From assembly GCF_017654505.1 (NCBI RefSeq), contig NC_054549.1, positions 22,251,935 to 22,315,934 on the forward strand: a stretch of DNA of 64,000 bases, read 5' to 3'. This stretch comes from Polyodon spathula (Eukaryota; Chordata; Actinopteri; Acipenseriformes; Polyodontidae). Under the pieces are notes generated by a model. It ran no database searches. It saw nothing but the letters and a program-made list of their open reading frames with translations, and was not told the DNA's origin. Below, one piece after another: positions 46,649 through 58,479 of this stretch. The number at the start of each line of letters is the position of its first letter. The first letter of the stretch is position 1. A program made the translations under genes and the position numbers.

Positions 46649-48634
46649 ATTATTATTATTATTATTATAATGACCATTGCTTTATGCAGCAGCACACTCT
46701 TTTAATTTGAACTGCGTTACACACATTCCAGTTTTTTTCGCTACTTCTATCGCACATCTCCTGTTCTCGTCTCGCGGGACTCGCACGCCGTTATATTTTC
46801 GGATGTTTTGATCTGTGTTGTCGCCTAAACTGGGCAAGTGAGGACACTGCAGCAATAATCTTTAGAAACGTATAACATTTAATATCCCCGTGTTATGTGA
46901 TAACAATGCAAACCTTTCGTACCACATAAAAAGAAAACTAAAAAAAAACAACAAAAAAAAAAAAAACATCAAGGCGAGCTAGCAGCTGAGTGAGTCATGT
47001 GATGTGCCCCAGCACAAATTAAGCACTAGATCTGGCACATATGTACCCCCTTGCATTTACCATGGTTTGCCATGCCTCTCTATGCTTTGCCATGCTTTCA
47101 CCGTGCTTTATTACACTGCAGTGGATGTAACAAATAGTACAGTAGTACATTTGTTCTGTGTTTTTCTTACTGCTGTATCTCATACAGCCACTAGGGGCAG
47201 AGTGTTACAGGGGAACTGAGAGATGTGTCTGAGAGCTCTGCTGGGACCACAGTGACTCTAAACAACATGAAGACTATATAATTTTTCATAACCCTGACAT
47301 TTATACCTTGATCAAGTTGTTTTTTTAAGGCATGGATGTCAGAGCTTTACAACCTCAATATCAAAATGACTAGTGTAGACACTGTACTAAACACAGCACT
47401 TCATGTAATGATTATTATTTTTTTAAATGTCTGTCTTGTTTTTTTTTTAACTGTGAAACAGCTTGTGAACTATATTTGCCTTTGTTTACATAGTAAATTA
47501 TTAGTCTATCAGATCTCTATAAACCAGACAAATTATTCGTTGAATAATATTTCCAGTACTTTTGGTTTGTACATAACTTTTTGTGTTGTCATCGCCAGTG
47601 CTGTAGTCTTAAATCTGAAGGTATGGGAATGCCAAGAATTATTATACGAATGTATTTGTATACTGAACTGCTAGTCACACATATAATAGGTCCTGCATTT
47701 ATCTAATTTCCACTGTGTCTTTTTCCACCTGATCAGACAGAAAATGCTGAGTGCAGTTAACCTTAATCAAATAGCTGCCACGCCTTCCTTTTACCTTACT
47801 GCGCTTGCGTGATCTGCTTTTTCCCCAGTCTACTGTTTCCCTACGCTACTATGTCTGCGGGTGTCAGTAGCTGTATTTGTGTTTGTGTCCACAGTCGTGG
47901 TCGGTGCGCTGTCTGTTGCTGTTGTCTTCGTCAGCATTTTTAGCTTCTTAAAGAAGTAGTTTGCAATAGAAGATGTTCCTAATGCTCATTTCATCGCATC
48001 AAGAAGACTATTGACCGAGTCAGACAGGAGTGCGGGAGATGGGACTCATGGGACTTAGCTTGACTATCATCAAATAAATGACACAATCCCTATTTTGCCT
48101 ACTTTGGCCATGTTCTAATTTTCAGTTCCAGTGGTTTGATTTAATTTCCACAGCAAGTCAAAACTACAAAAGCAATGGGTATTGAAAGATTCCTTATGGA
48201 AGATACTTCTGGTGGAAAAAGCCCCACGTCTTACATATAACCTAGAGTACAATCATGTATTTTGTTTTCAGCGGAAATAGAAACAGTGAAGTCATAGCCT
48301 TGGCGTACACGTCTAGATATTTTTTAAGAGCCCAGAACTGCACCACAATAGACATTCTGGTTCCAGGCAGTAGACCAAGTGACCACAATTGTACGCCCAG
48401 TTTGAAAATTTAAAATCTAGGGGCATACATTTGGGGGTTTCTGGTAAAACTTCAGTGACGCACCATTGCGTGTGTGTCACGCACAAAACCCATTTGCACG
48501 CCATTCCCGTAAACACCCTCTTCATATTTTAAGGTGAAAAAATTACTAGCATGCTTAAAATGTCATTAAAAAACTCCTGTTTTACTTAAGAAAAAAAGTG
48601 TGTAATTGACATCTGTGAATAATTACATAAAGGG

Positions 48635-48795
48635 TGTCCAAAGCTAGTGCTTCCACTCCTGGTCTTTGCTCCAACCCTGTTGTAAATTGTTTAATTGAAC
48701 CATCCAGACCCTAAAGTAGTTCTTTATATAATTTTACCTGTAAAACCTGCAGTGGAATAATGGCCCTCCAGGATTGTGATTGGACACCACTGAAT
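48635..48795. mobile_element. Short palindromic MITE
   Basis: gggtgtccaaagctagtgct at the left and ggattgtgattggacaccac at the right are inverted; about 160 bp. A diverged half-copy lies near 14130. Confidence 0.65.
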
Positions 48796-49032
48796 TATTG
48801 AAAAATAAACCTACCATGGACAAATGTATGATATACAGATGGGCGGATAGACATGGACTCTGATGTGAATGACACTACCAGTGCTAAAGGCGGTCAAGTT
48901 CCCTCGCTTTTGGATAAGCGAATGTTGAATCTTGTTTAACCCTTTCAGCCCTGATGGTTCCTCATCTGTCGGAAGTGACGTTGGAACCTTGCGGGACTCC
49001 TAGGTCCCAGGCTGAGGTAGTGTATAAATATA

Positions 49033-50604
49033 CAGTACTGTGCAAAAGTTTTAGGCAGGTGTGAAAAAATGCTGTAAAGTAAGAATGCTTTAAAAAATAG
49101 ACATGTTAATAGTTTATATTTATCAATTAACAAAATGCAAAGTGAGTGAACAGAAGAAAAATCTAAATCAAATCCATAGTTGGTGTGACCACCCTTTGCC
49201 TTCAAAACAGCAGCAATTCTTCTAGATACACTTGCACAAAGTCAGGGATTTTGTAGGCGTATAGTCAGGCGTATGATTAAACAATTATACCAAACAGGTG
49301 CTAATGATCATCAATTCAATATGTAGGTTGAAACACAATCATTAACTGAAACAGAAACAGCTGTGTAGGAGGAATAAAACTGGGTGAGGAACAGCCAAAA
49401 TCAGCTAACAAGGTGAGGTTGCTGAAGACAGTTTACTGTCAAAAGTCATACACCATGGCAAGACTGAGCACAGCAACAAGATACAAGGTAGTTATACTGC
49501 ATCAGCAAGGTCTCTCCCAGGCAGAAATTTCAAGGCAGACAGGGTTTTCCAGGTGTGCTGTCCAAGCTCTTTTGAAGAAGCACAAAGAAACGGGCAACGT
49601 TGAGGACCGTAGACGCAGTGGTCGGCCAAGGAAACTTACTGCAGCAGATGAAAGACACATCATGCTTACTTCCCTTTGCAATCGGAAGATGTCCAGCAAT
49701 GCCATCAGCTCAGAATTGGCAGAAAACAGTAGGACCCTGGTACACCCATCTATTGTCCGGAGAAGTGTAGTCAGAAGTGGTCTTCATGGAAGACTTGAGG
49801 CCAAAAAGCCATACCTCCGACGTGGAAACAAGGCCAAGTGACTCAACTATGCATGAAAACAAAGGAACTGGGGTGCAGAAAAATGGCAGCAGGTGCTCTG
49901 AACTGATGAGTCAAAATTTGAAATATTTGGCTGTAGCAGAAGGCAGTTTGTTCGCCGAAGGGCTGGAGAGTGGTACATGAATGAGTGTCTGCAGGCAACA
50001 GTGAAGCATGGTGGAGGTTCCTTGCAAGTTTGGGGCTGCATTTCTGCAAATGGAGTTGGGGATTTGGTCAGAATGAATGATCTCCTCAATGCTGAGAAGT
50101 ACAGGCAGATACTTACCCATCATGCGATACCATCAGGGAGGCATCTGATTGGCCCCAAATTTATTCTGCAGCATGACAACGACCCCAAACATACAGCGAA
50201 AGTCATTAAGAACTATCTTCAGCGTAAAGAAGAACAAGGAGTCCTGGAAGTGATGGTATGGCCCCCACAGAGCCCTGATCTCAACATCATCGAGTCTGTC
50301 TGGGATTACATGAAGAGAGAGAAGCAACTGAGGCTGCCTAAATCCACAGAAGAACTGTTTGGGCCAACCTACCTTCTGAGTTCCTTCAAAAACTGTGTGC
50401 AAGTGTACCTAGAAGAATTGATGCCTTTTTGAAGGCAAAGGGTGGTCACACCAAATATTGATCTGATGTAGATTTTTCTTCTGTTCACTCACTTTGCATT
50501 TTGTTAATTGATAAATATAAACTATTAACGTCTATGTCTATTTTTGAAAGCATTCTTACTTTACAGCATTTTTCACACCTGCCTAAAACTTTTAAACAGT
50601 ACTG
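49033..50604 (+). mobile_element. Tc1/mariner element, type B copy 2, full length (1572 bp)
   Basis: Inverted ends CAGTACTGTGC and CAGTACTG, about 210-bp terminal repeats, and TA on both sides (49031-49032 and 50605-50606), the expected Tc1 target duplication. About 95 percent identical by eye to the copy at 8643-10232. Confidence 0.93.
49455..50452 (+). pseudogene. Tc1 type B transposase, broken
   Basis: Begins MARLSTATRYKVVILHQQGL; HTH and GRPRK motif intact to about 49841. The motif WTDESKF has its Trp codon changed to a stop (TGA near 49903), the middle is in another frame, and the last frame (49977-50432) keeps LQHDNDPKHTA and the NIIESVWDYMKRE block. A small deletion after TEEL shifts the C-terminus. 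Confidence 0.88.
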
Positions 50605-50849
50605 TATGTAAAAATAATAATAAATAAATAAATAATAGTAATGGTGTTCTGTTTTCCCTAACCCTTTTCTAATGATATTACATAAGCTTAACAAAAATAA
50701 TTGAGGACTGAAAGGGTTCAGGGTAAAGTCAGACAAATAAACTTAAAATGACCACATGTGGGCAAAAGAATTATGCCCTGTATTAGTTCCATTAAAGGTG
50801 AAATCACTTCCATAGACAGTACTTGGAGGTATGATTCTCATCTTATATA

Positions 50850-51352
50850 CCAGAGGTGGCCAACCTTCGTCAATGGAGAGCTGCAGGGTCTTTTAGTTTT
50901 TTTTATTTTATTGTGTTGCTACAACTGTTTACATAAGGTGAATGTGGTGCTTTAATTTATTTTATTTTATTTTTTTTATACGTTTTGACCGCTTTTTTAA
51001 ACTTTTAAATTGCATTCACTGTCTCAAGATGGCTTCCCATGTACACACATAGACATCTCAGAACTACATTTCCCATCATCCTCTTGCTCACATATGTAAC
51101 TGAGATGGATTTACCAGTGAGCAGGAGGATGATGGAAAATGTAGTCCTGAGAGGTCCACCTTACGTAAACAGTTGTAGCAACACATGGGAACATGTAACA
51201 CAATAAAATAAAACGGTCCTTATGTACCCTTTAACTTGTCAACACTTTACTAAAAAAAAAAGAAAGAAAAAAAAAAGTCTGGTCATAGCCATTCTTTGAT
51301 GATTTTAAAAACCTGCAGTATTGTGGCTCTCCAGGACCAGGGTTGGCCCCCT
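50850..51352. mobile_element. Nested palindromic MITEs
   Basis: Outer ends: gaggtggccaacctt (left) and gaccagggttggcccc (right). Inside, a second inverted pair shares tgttgctacaactgttta (left) and taaacagttgtagcaacaca (right), with a central pair around aactacatttcccatcatcc. Related to 56031-56275. Confidence 0.65.
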
Positions 51353-51756
51353 CAGTTATAGATCCTTGTCCATTGTACTTTCAGATGCTTTAGTTCTGTG
51401 AGATTTTGTGTGGTCGTTTCGTAGGCTTCTATAAAAGAGACTTGGTTTCTAGAAATGACGTCTGTGTTAGGGTTGTTGGAAAGCCCTGTCTCAGAGGTAA
51501 AGTGAGGTTGTGAACCCATGAAGGAGTTTTTATGGGAAATGTGTAGGCCTTATTGGAAAAAAAATACTTTAAAGTCTCAGTTTACACACCAGTAATAGGA
51601 GAGCTTTGTTTTAGATTTGGGAACGCAGTTATCAGAGAATAAAAACACAAGGGACCTTTTCAGTGGATTCCAGGATGTTTACTGAATTGTCCCAGAGTTT
51701 AGCCTGCTGTGGATTCAACATTACTGGAAGAAAAGAAAGAAAGAAAGAAAGAAAAA

Positions 51757-52048
51757 GAAAGCGCAGAGTGTGGAAGGCAGTTGGTTTGAGGAGCTCAGTG
51801 GTTAGATAAAGAAAGCACTGGGCTGCAGTGTGGAAGGCAGTGGGTTTGAGGAGCTCAGTGGTTAGATAAAGAAAGCGCTGGGCTGCAGTGTGGAAGGCAG
51901 TGGGTTTGAGGAGCTCAGTGGTTAAATAAAGAAAGCGCTGGGCTGCAGTGTGGAAGGCAGTGGGTTTGAGGAGCTCAGTGGTTAGATAAAGAAAGCGCTG
52001 GGCTGCAATGTGGAAGGCAGTGGGTTTGAGGAGCTCAGTGGTTAGATA

Positions 52049-52100
<52 letters not shown>
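51757..52100 (+). repeat. 60-bp tandem array with tRNA-like boxes, flanked by (GAAA)n
   Basis: Units are exactly 60 bp: gagctcagtggtta occurs at 51791, 51851, 51911, 51971 and 52031, with 1-3 differences between units. Each unit has an A-box-like gagctcagtgg and a B-box-like gggtttgag at tRNA-like spacing (about 50 bp). (GAAA)n lies on both sides (51731-51760, 52050-52100). Confidence 0.93.
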
Positions 52101-52483
52101 GCGAGCTGTCTTTTTCATGAATTCCACATACTGTAAATCAGTCATTTTAATCTACTTTACCATGAAACCTAAATTTAAACCTAAGTCTTCACTTATCATT
52201 AAACTACTCACTGCCATTTCTTATTCTGTATGACATGCTGTGGATATTAGTTAATGGTCTTTGGATGGAGGTTTCTGATATACTTGCTTACCATCTGTGT
52301 CCAATTATCATTTTTGTAACCCAGCCTAGCATTCCGCAGTACACTGTACAACAAGTACGGTGTCTCTCAAGAACGTCTTTCTGAACTGTCTCATGACTGA
52401 GGCAGTAAAATCATCATGTTTACTACAGCATGTAAACTGAGCTATTGGAGGGATAATTCAATTACCAGTCACCAAGAAACTGA

Positions 52484-52575
52484 ATTTCAACACTGCCGAG
52501 TGCTCTTAGTAGTATAGGAAAGAGATCTCTACTCAACACTGCAAAGTGCTCTAGTATTGTAGCAAATAGAAGTCC
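52484..52575 (-). repeat. Diverged relative of the 47-bp minisatellite
   Basis: On the minus strand about two units resembling the 62629 array (agagcactcggcagtgttga-type, then a ttcctatactact-like block). Confidence 0.6.
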
Positions 52576-53025
52576 ACTCAGCACTGAGTGAGTAAGTGAA
52601 TCTAATACAAGTTGAAGTTGACTGATGTGGGTAGGGACTTCTCGTAAAGATTTAAAATACACCCCTGTCTCTCTTAACTGCCAGAGTGTTTTATTTTTTC
52701 TATTGCAACTTACAGTAAAAGCATAAGAAACTTGTTATCCATTAAAAAACAATTATCTTGATTGGAGTTTCATCCTGAAGTTTCCTGTGTTTGAAAAGCC
52801 TTTGTGTCGTCTCACAGAGTGAAAAATGAGGCTGTCAAAATGATGTTTTTAGACTTTGACTAATTTCCCAACCTCCTGTGTTACGGGAAAGAGAGTGCAT
52901 GATAAATGGAACTGACACCTAGTGATAACAAAGAGCAACATGGCTAACAACAAAACAACGTACCATTTCATTTTCTTTGCATTTCCCCCTTACTGCATTA
53001 TATTACAGGAGTACTAAAGCATAGT

Positions 53026-53772
53026 GGAAACACAGTAGAGCACGGTAAAGCATAGGCAAGCATTACAAAGCACATAGAGGTCTGGTAAAGCATAGGGAAG
53101 CATTGTAAAGCACAGAGAGGTCTGGTAAAGCATAGGGAAGCATTGTAAAGCCAAGAGGTATGGTAAAGAATAGGGAAGCATTGTAAAGCACAGAGAGGTC
53201 TGGTAAAGCATAGGGAAGCATTGTAAAGCACAGTGTGGTAAAGCATAGGGAAGTATTGTAAAGCACAGAGAGATATGGTAAAGCATAGGGAAGCATTGTA
53301 AAGCCAAGAGGTATGGTAAAGAATAGGGAAGCATTGTAAAGCACAGAGAGGTCTGGTAAAGCATAGGGAAGCATTATAAAGCACAGAGAGGTCTGGTAAA
53401 GCACAGGGAAACATTGTAAAGCACAGATAGGTATCGTAAAGCATAGGCAAGCACTGTAAAGCACAGAGAGGTATGGTAAAGCGTAGATTACAAAACAAAG
53501 CATTGCAAACTAACCCATTTCCATAGTAAAAGCACAGCAAAGTGTAACAAAGCACAGTGAAAGCATTGGTAAAGCATAGGGAAGCATTGTAGAGGACAGA
53601 GAGGTCTGGTAAAGCATAGGAAAGCATTGTAAAGCACAGAGAGGTCTGGTAAAGCATAGGGAAGCATTGTAAAGCACAGAGAGGTCTGGTAAAGCATAGG
53701 AAAGCATTGTAAAGCACAGAGAGGTCTGGTAAAGCATAGGGAAGCATTGTAATACACAGAGAGGTCTGGTAA
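53026..53772. repeat. GTAAAGCA minisatellite, array 2 (about 750 bp)
   Basis: About 18 units of the 40-bp repeat; some units lack a half. Antisense frames up to 249 residues (SLCFTMLPYALPDLSVLYNA-like) are products of the repeat, not genes. Confidence 0.95.
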
Positions 53773-54716
53773 AGAATATTATAAAACTATGATAAATGCA
53801 TAGTGTAAACAAGGGAAATTCTTGTGAGAACTGCAAAATTACTGTTTGTATTTAATGAGGTGAACTTTTATCAGGGGATCGATATAAATTAAAATAAAAA
53901 CATAAATATCAGAGCAAGAGAAGCATTTAAAATGTTTGCAAACAGCTCTGGTATGAAAAGGGAAAGCCATTCTAATTGCACGATACATTCCCAGGGCTTA
54001 ATGCATCTTGTTAAGAGCGTCTGTATGCATTACACCAGATCAAATGACATCATTTTTCATGAGTGTGTTTACTCCTGCCCTCCAGTCATTTCTTCATCAA
54101 AGCTTCCAGTCAGATCGCAGGAGAGGGGGAAATAGCACAGCCAGGGTCGGTGAGTCAGAGGGGTTTCAAAACGCCTTACTGGCCCCCCATTTTCTCAGCC
54201 AAGGCTTTCACAGGAAGTTGTCACATTTCATTACTACTGACAGCAGTTACTGCTGAGCACTTTCCATCTGTTTTAATGGGATGTTATTAAACTTACAGAA
54301 CTGAAGCATCATTTTCACTTACAGTGAATGTGTTTACCTCTTAAAAAAACTATATCTGTTTGTAAAAGAAAGTAAAATATCCCAAGTGCATGCCTTGGCA
54401 AGTATATCATGTATGAAACTTCTGTTGATAGTAAGACCAACTAATAACATTTTAAAATCAAAACGGTATTAAATTAGACATCCTGGATGCTGTAGATCAT
54501 ACAGGGTTCAGCTTCAAACTTTCAGTGTTGGGCAAAACCTCACTTTAATCTGTGACCTAAAGTGGCTGCCATATTGGGGTCATGTGACTTTTGAAGTTTG
54601 ATCTCCATAGAAACAGTGTACTGGTGACACGGCATTCTTGCATCTCCTGACATATCACTGACCACGTGATTTGACAAAAGAGACTATATTTTCAAAGCAT
54701 TTATTCCAGTCTAATT

Positions 54717-54717
<1 letters not shown>

Positions 54718-54790
<73 letters not shown>
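54718..54790. repeat. (TA)n microsatellite
   Basis: About 72 bp of TA followed by T-rich sequence. Confidence 0.97.
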
Positions 54791-54794
<4 letters not shown>

Positions 54795-55586
54795 TTTTAT
54801 TATTATTTTTATTTTTTTAAGCGGTATAACACCCGATCAATTTTACAAAACTAAGACCAATATTTCAGTATTTCAAGTCTCCTTAAGTGATCTCAAGGTG
54901 TTTTGTTTTTGCATTATGTAACGTTTACATTAAAATCTCATGCTGTAGACTAGTCATGAAAGCTCAGACTAGACAACACTACTGTATTATATTACGCTAC
55001 ATTCTTTGGCCTCACCTCTGGAGGTACACCTGCCCATAAATTAGCTTGCAGATAAGTGGAGAGGCTGACTGTAGGGAAGCCAGGGGCAGGGGGGCAGGAG
55101 AGCTGCCCTCCTCTGTTAGACAAAGCCAAAAAGCAGACAGAGGCTGGAGAGGAGGAGGCGCACAGTGGGAACGTAATGGATTGAGGTAAGAATATAAATC
55201 TATTCCTTGCCGATCGCTGGACGTATTGTTTATCAAAGAACAAATAAGATACTAGCTATTCAATTGACGATTTGTTCTGCTATTGGAAGAAACTAAAAGA
55301 TGCTTGATGTTTATGTAATTTGATCCCAGGTAAAAAAGAGCTTAATTGATTTTGGAGGAAACACATTGAAAATATGGTCCTGGCTCTTTAGGGTTGGCAC
55401 ACTGTTCATTGCAGGAGGGGTCCAGTTCATAGCAACCTTTTAACGTGTATGTCAAAGTTTCCTGCCTATATTCTTTCAATAGAGCAGACTTCACTTTTAC
55501 TTTAGTCCAGTGTTGAAACAAGCATCGGAGAGCAAGAATCGGCAACACTTTACATTGAGTGCCTCTAACTACTGTGTATTTAGGTA

Positions 55587-55865
55587 CACTGAGCAAAAAT
55601 ATAAACACAACATGTAAAGTGTTGCTTCCATGTTTCATGAGCTGAAATAAAAGATCCCAGAAATTTTCTGATCCACGCCCCTACCTTTTTTTTTTTTTTT
55701 TTTTAGGTATCATTGACCAACAGATGCATATCTGTATTCCCAGACATGTGAAATCCATAGATTAGGGCCTAATGAATTTATTTCAATTGACTCATTTCCT
55801 TATGAACTGTAACTCAGTAAAATCTTTGAAATTGTTGCATGTTGCGTTTATATTTTTGTTCAGTA
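55587..55865. mobile_element. Deletion derivative (MITE) of Tc1 type A, 279 bp
   Basis: Inverted ends cactgagcaaaaatataaac and gtttatatttttgttcagta, flanked by TA. The interior matches both ends of the 7203-8440 element (for example agggcctaatgaattta and tgatccacgcccctacc) with the transposase gene removed. Confidence 0.92.
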
Positions 55866-56030
55866 TAGTAGTAAATACTATGCATAGTTACAATGTACTT
55901 AATGTGTACATTTTATGCACGATATAACCCTAACCCTATTCCTAAACCTAACTCTACTAACCCTAACTCTAACCCTTTTCTGACACAATTGTGTACTTAC
56001 ATATATTATGCAAAAAGATTTCCACGTTTA

Positions 56031-56275
56031 AGGGCAAATAAGGACCTTTTTATTTTATTGTGTTACATGTTCCCATGTGTTGCTACAACTGTTTACGTAA
56101 GATGTGTGTGTTGTTTAAATTTTATTTTGTTTTGCATTCTCTGCCTCAAGATGGCTTACCATGTATCCACATGGACCTCTCAGAACTACATTTTAAAAGT
56201 TGAAAAAAGTGGTCAAAAAGTTTAAAAAAAAACACATGGGAACATATAACACAATAAAATAAAAAGGTCCTTATG
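56031..56275. mobile_element. Palindromic MITE
   Basis: Left aataaggacctttttatttt with tgttcccatgtg; right cacatgggaaca with aaaataaaaaggtccttatg: inverted arms of about 44 bp with few mismatches. Relative of 50900-51230. Confidence 0.85.
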
Positions 56276-56984
56276 TACATTGCAACTGCACACATGTATT
56301 TACCAAGTAACTACTAGGGAAATGCACTACACTTAGAGACACTCCTGGAAAATGTTGCCCAATAATCTTCCTTGAAATCCTGTGTGTTGCAATAATGACA
56401 CATTTATGCAGAGGCCGTTCTTGAATGTATTGTCAAGATGACCAGATTAACAATCTGACAATAACATTTTTGTAACCCATTGGTTTCCAACCTCAGAATC
56501 CTGTGGGAAAAAAAAAAAAAAACTTTAAGAAAAATTAAAAGACTTCTAAGCCACAAAATGTCAAAAAATAAATAAACAGGTTAGAAATAAACATCCCCAC
56601 CCCTTATATATATCACAGTATCACAGAAGATAAATCTATGTTTAATAAGTGAAACATTCAGATTTCAATGGAAAAGGAGACTTGGTATTGAATAGCCTTC
56701 TTCCTATAATACTGTTCTTTTGTATTTTATTTCAAATTGTATTCTCAGACACTGTTTGAGATACTGTCTTCATATTTCCCAGTTAAATAAACCCTGCACG
56801 CTGATTCTTTTGCTGACCGTGAGATATGACCTAATAGCGACATACGGAGGCCATGTGACTTTTTAAGTTACTTAAGCTCCATTAAAAGATTCATTACATT
56901 CTAATTCTCTTTGCCACTGTAAATTTGGACATGCTTTTCCTATGGTTACACTGCATAGTATATCATGATAAAGCAGATTTTTAA

Positions 56985-57230
56985 GTGTGCTTTACCAGAT
57001 CTCTCTGTGCTTTACAATGCTTCCCTATGCTTTAGCATACCTCTCTGTGCTTTACAATTCTTCCCTGTGCTTTACCAGACCTCTCTGTGCTTTACAGTGC
57101 TTCCCTATGCTTTAGCATACCTCTCTGTGCTTTACAATGCTTCCCTATGCTTTACCATACCTCTCTGTGCTTTACAATACTTCCCTATGCTTTACCATAC
57201 CTCTCTGTGCTTCACAATGCTTTCACTCTG
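56985..57230. repeat. GTAAAGCA minisatellite, array 3 (inverted)
   Basis: About 6 units, reverse complement of the arrays at 27370 and 53026 (ctttaccatacctctctgtg). It ends about 190 bp before syn1 exon 6. Confidence 0.93.
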
Positions 57231-57421
57231 CTGTATTACACTTTGCAATATTTTTACTAAGGGACACTTTTATAAGCGTAGTGGGGTGGCACCTGTTAGA
57301 TTATGTGTAGAAATCTATTTTACAGTCAAGCTCTCATTCTATCTAGCTTTCTAGGCGTTTCTCTGAATGTAGTCCAGATGTTTCAGTTGCAATACAATGT
57401 ACTCTGTTGATTCTTTTGCAG

Positions 57422-57484
57422 ATCACTACCCCAAAGTTTCCAGTCGTGGTAAAGATGGGTCACGCTCATTCTGGAATGGGGAAG
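57422..57484 (+). CDS. syn1: syn1 coding exon 6 (ATP-grasp glycine loop)
   Basis: A 63-nt exon with acceptor TTCTTTTGCAG and donor AAG|GTAAGA. It reads ITTPKFPVVVKMGHAHSGMG then K: the KMGHAHSGMGK stretch is the mobile glycine-rich loop that closes over ATP in synapsins. It is separated from exon 5 by the 25.9-kb intron carrying timp1. Confidence 0.96.
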
Positions 57485-57566
57485 GTAAGAGATAAACCTA
57501 TAATTGGGAGACCTTACACAGAAGCTTTCACCTGCTCTTGCGTTCTAGTTGCCTGCCATGGATATA

Positions 57567-57705
57567 TGTAGGCTAGATCAGCCAAATGGGCATTTTAGTA
57601 GTGTGCACCAGCTCCATCTAGTGCACAGCTAGTGTATTGCCAGCTAAACAAAAGGAAACTATTCCAAAATGGCAGATCACTAAATGGAGCTGGCTCTGCT
57701 ATAAA
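57567..57705. mobile_element. catctag inverted-repeat element, copy 3
   Basis: gtgcaccagctccatctagt and actaaatggagctggctct are inverted; reverse orientation relative to 18415 and 41568. In syn1 intron 6. Confidence 0.7.
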
Positions 57706-57940
57706 GATACGCATGCCGATGTTGCCTATACTTCGTGAATCAGTTGCAGAGAACTGAAAGCAGCTTGTGATCTTTGACGTAGTCTAGTTCAGTCCGATTT
57801 CTATATAGATGTGCCATCATAGCCTAGTACTGAGCTACAGCTGTGGCTAAAACAGCAGCTACTGAATCTTACAGACAAAATAAATTACACAACATTTGAG
57901 TAATTGCATTAAGGACCACTCCAAATGATTTTAATAAAGC

Positions 57941-58114
57941 AGGGACGGCAATAAGACTCCTATTGCATAGCAGTTTTACCAATCCCAGGTTTTACTACCA
58001 GTTTGATTAGCTCCAGTGTGTGTAGGAAACAAGCTCAAGGGTGTCTTGTTAAACTCATAGTGAAAACCAGGAATGCATCAAACTGCTGTGCAATGGGAGT
58101 CTTATTTCTATCCA
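57941..58114. mobile_element. M170 MITE, copy 4
   Basis: agggacggcaataagactcc at the left is inverted relative to caatgggagtcttatttcta at the right; 174 bp, in syn1 intron 6. Confidence 0.88.
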
Positions 58115-58479
58115 TGCAACAGGTACAAAAACCTAAAAAAAAAAAAAAAACTAAGATGCTACTTACTTTTTGTTCATATTCTTATAACAACACATAATAC
58201 ATTTATCATGATACCTTTCCATATTCATTTTGCATGATCCCCATGGTTAGTTTAATTGAGTCACAGTGCCCACAGGTCCATCTCCATAGTGCATTATTAA
58301 TACTAATGAACAGACCTTAGTAAACCACAATCAATAAAACAACAATACAGCAATAAAATAATTCCAAACAATTACTATACATTCAGAAATAATACACATA
58401 CTTATATGTACACACATACATACAAGCACCCCCCCCCCACTCCCACCCGGTGGGCGGGGGTGGGCGTGCATGCACAGTG

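Larger units (their letters stand above)
48938..50722. mobile_element. MITE (piggyBac-like ends) interrupted by a Tc1 element
   Basis: The left end ttaaccctttcagccctgat and right end ggactgaaagggttca are inverted and resemble the ccctt-type ends of the piggyBac MITEs; the left TTAA is intact, the right reads TTCA. The interior is mostly the Tc1 copy at 49033-50604. Confidence 0.6.
55543..56365. mobile_element. MITE containing two further elements
   Basis: Outer inverted ends: gcaacactttacattgagtg at the left and cactcctggaaaatgttgc-like at the right. Inside are a Tc1 type A MITE (55587-55865) and a palindrome (56031-56275). The middle (55925-55980) has several ccctaa units, part of the element rather than a telomere. 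Confidence 0.6.
31520..57421 (+). other. syn1: syn1 intron 5 (25.9 kb) carrying timp1
   Basis: Besides timp1 and the listed repeats, 31900-33280, 36190-36900, 39000-39700, 40200-41150, 46680-47930, 48080-48630, 51360-51720, 52580-53000, 53780-54710, 54800-55540 and 56370-56980 hold nothing I can identify as a gene. 32640-32760 looks like a LINE tail in minus orientation (an atca run and ggaccatcacaaaacccttt). Confidence 0.85.

Noticed and set aside
51060..51140. Second ZNF143-like site (actacatttcccatcatcc)
   Set aside because: It lies in an inverted pair inside a MITE, and the 3' half of the motif (cagaatgc) is absent.
53026..53836. Several long antisense open frames (up to 249 residues) of SLCFTMLPYALP-type repeats
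   Set aside because: They are translations of the 40-bp GTAAAGCA minisatellite; all three frames stay open because the repeat lacks stops, and no start context, splice site or homology supports a gene. The same applies to 27360-27814 and 56965-57354.
54992..55243. Possible extra exon ending ttgag|gtaaga at about 55184
   Set aside because: A good donor follows GC-rich sequence, but no acceptor or reading frame fits the syn1 phase and no protein similarity is recognised; the antisense frame is also featureless.
55925..55985. Interstitial telomere-like ccctaa units
   Set aside because: The units are imperfect (mixed with cctaaacc and aactcta) and the same stretch is present in the MITE near 7045-7075, so it belongs to the element.
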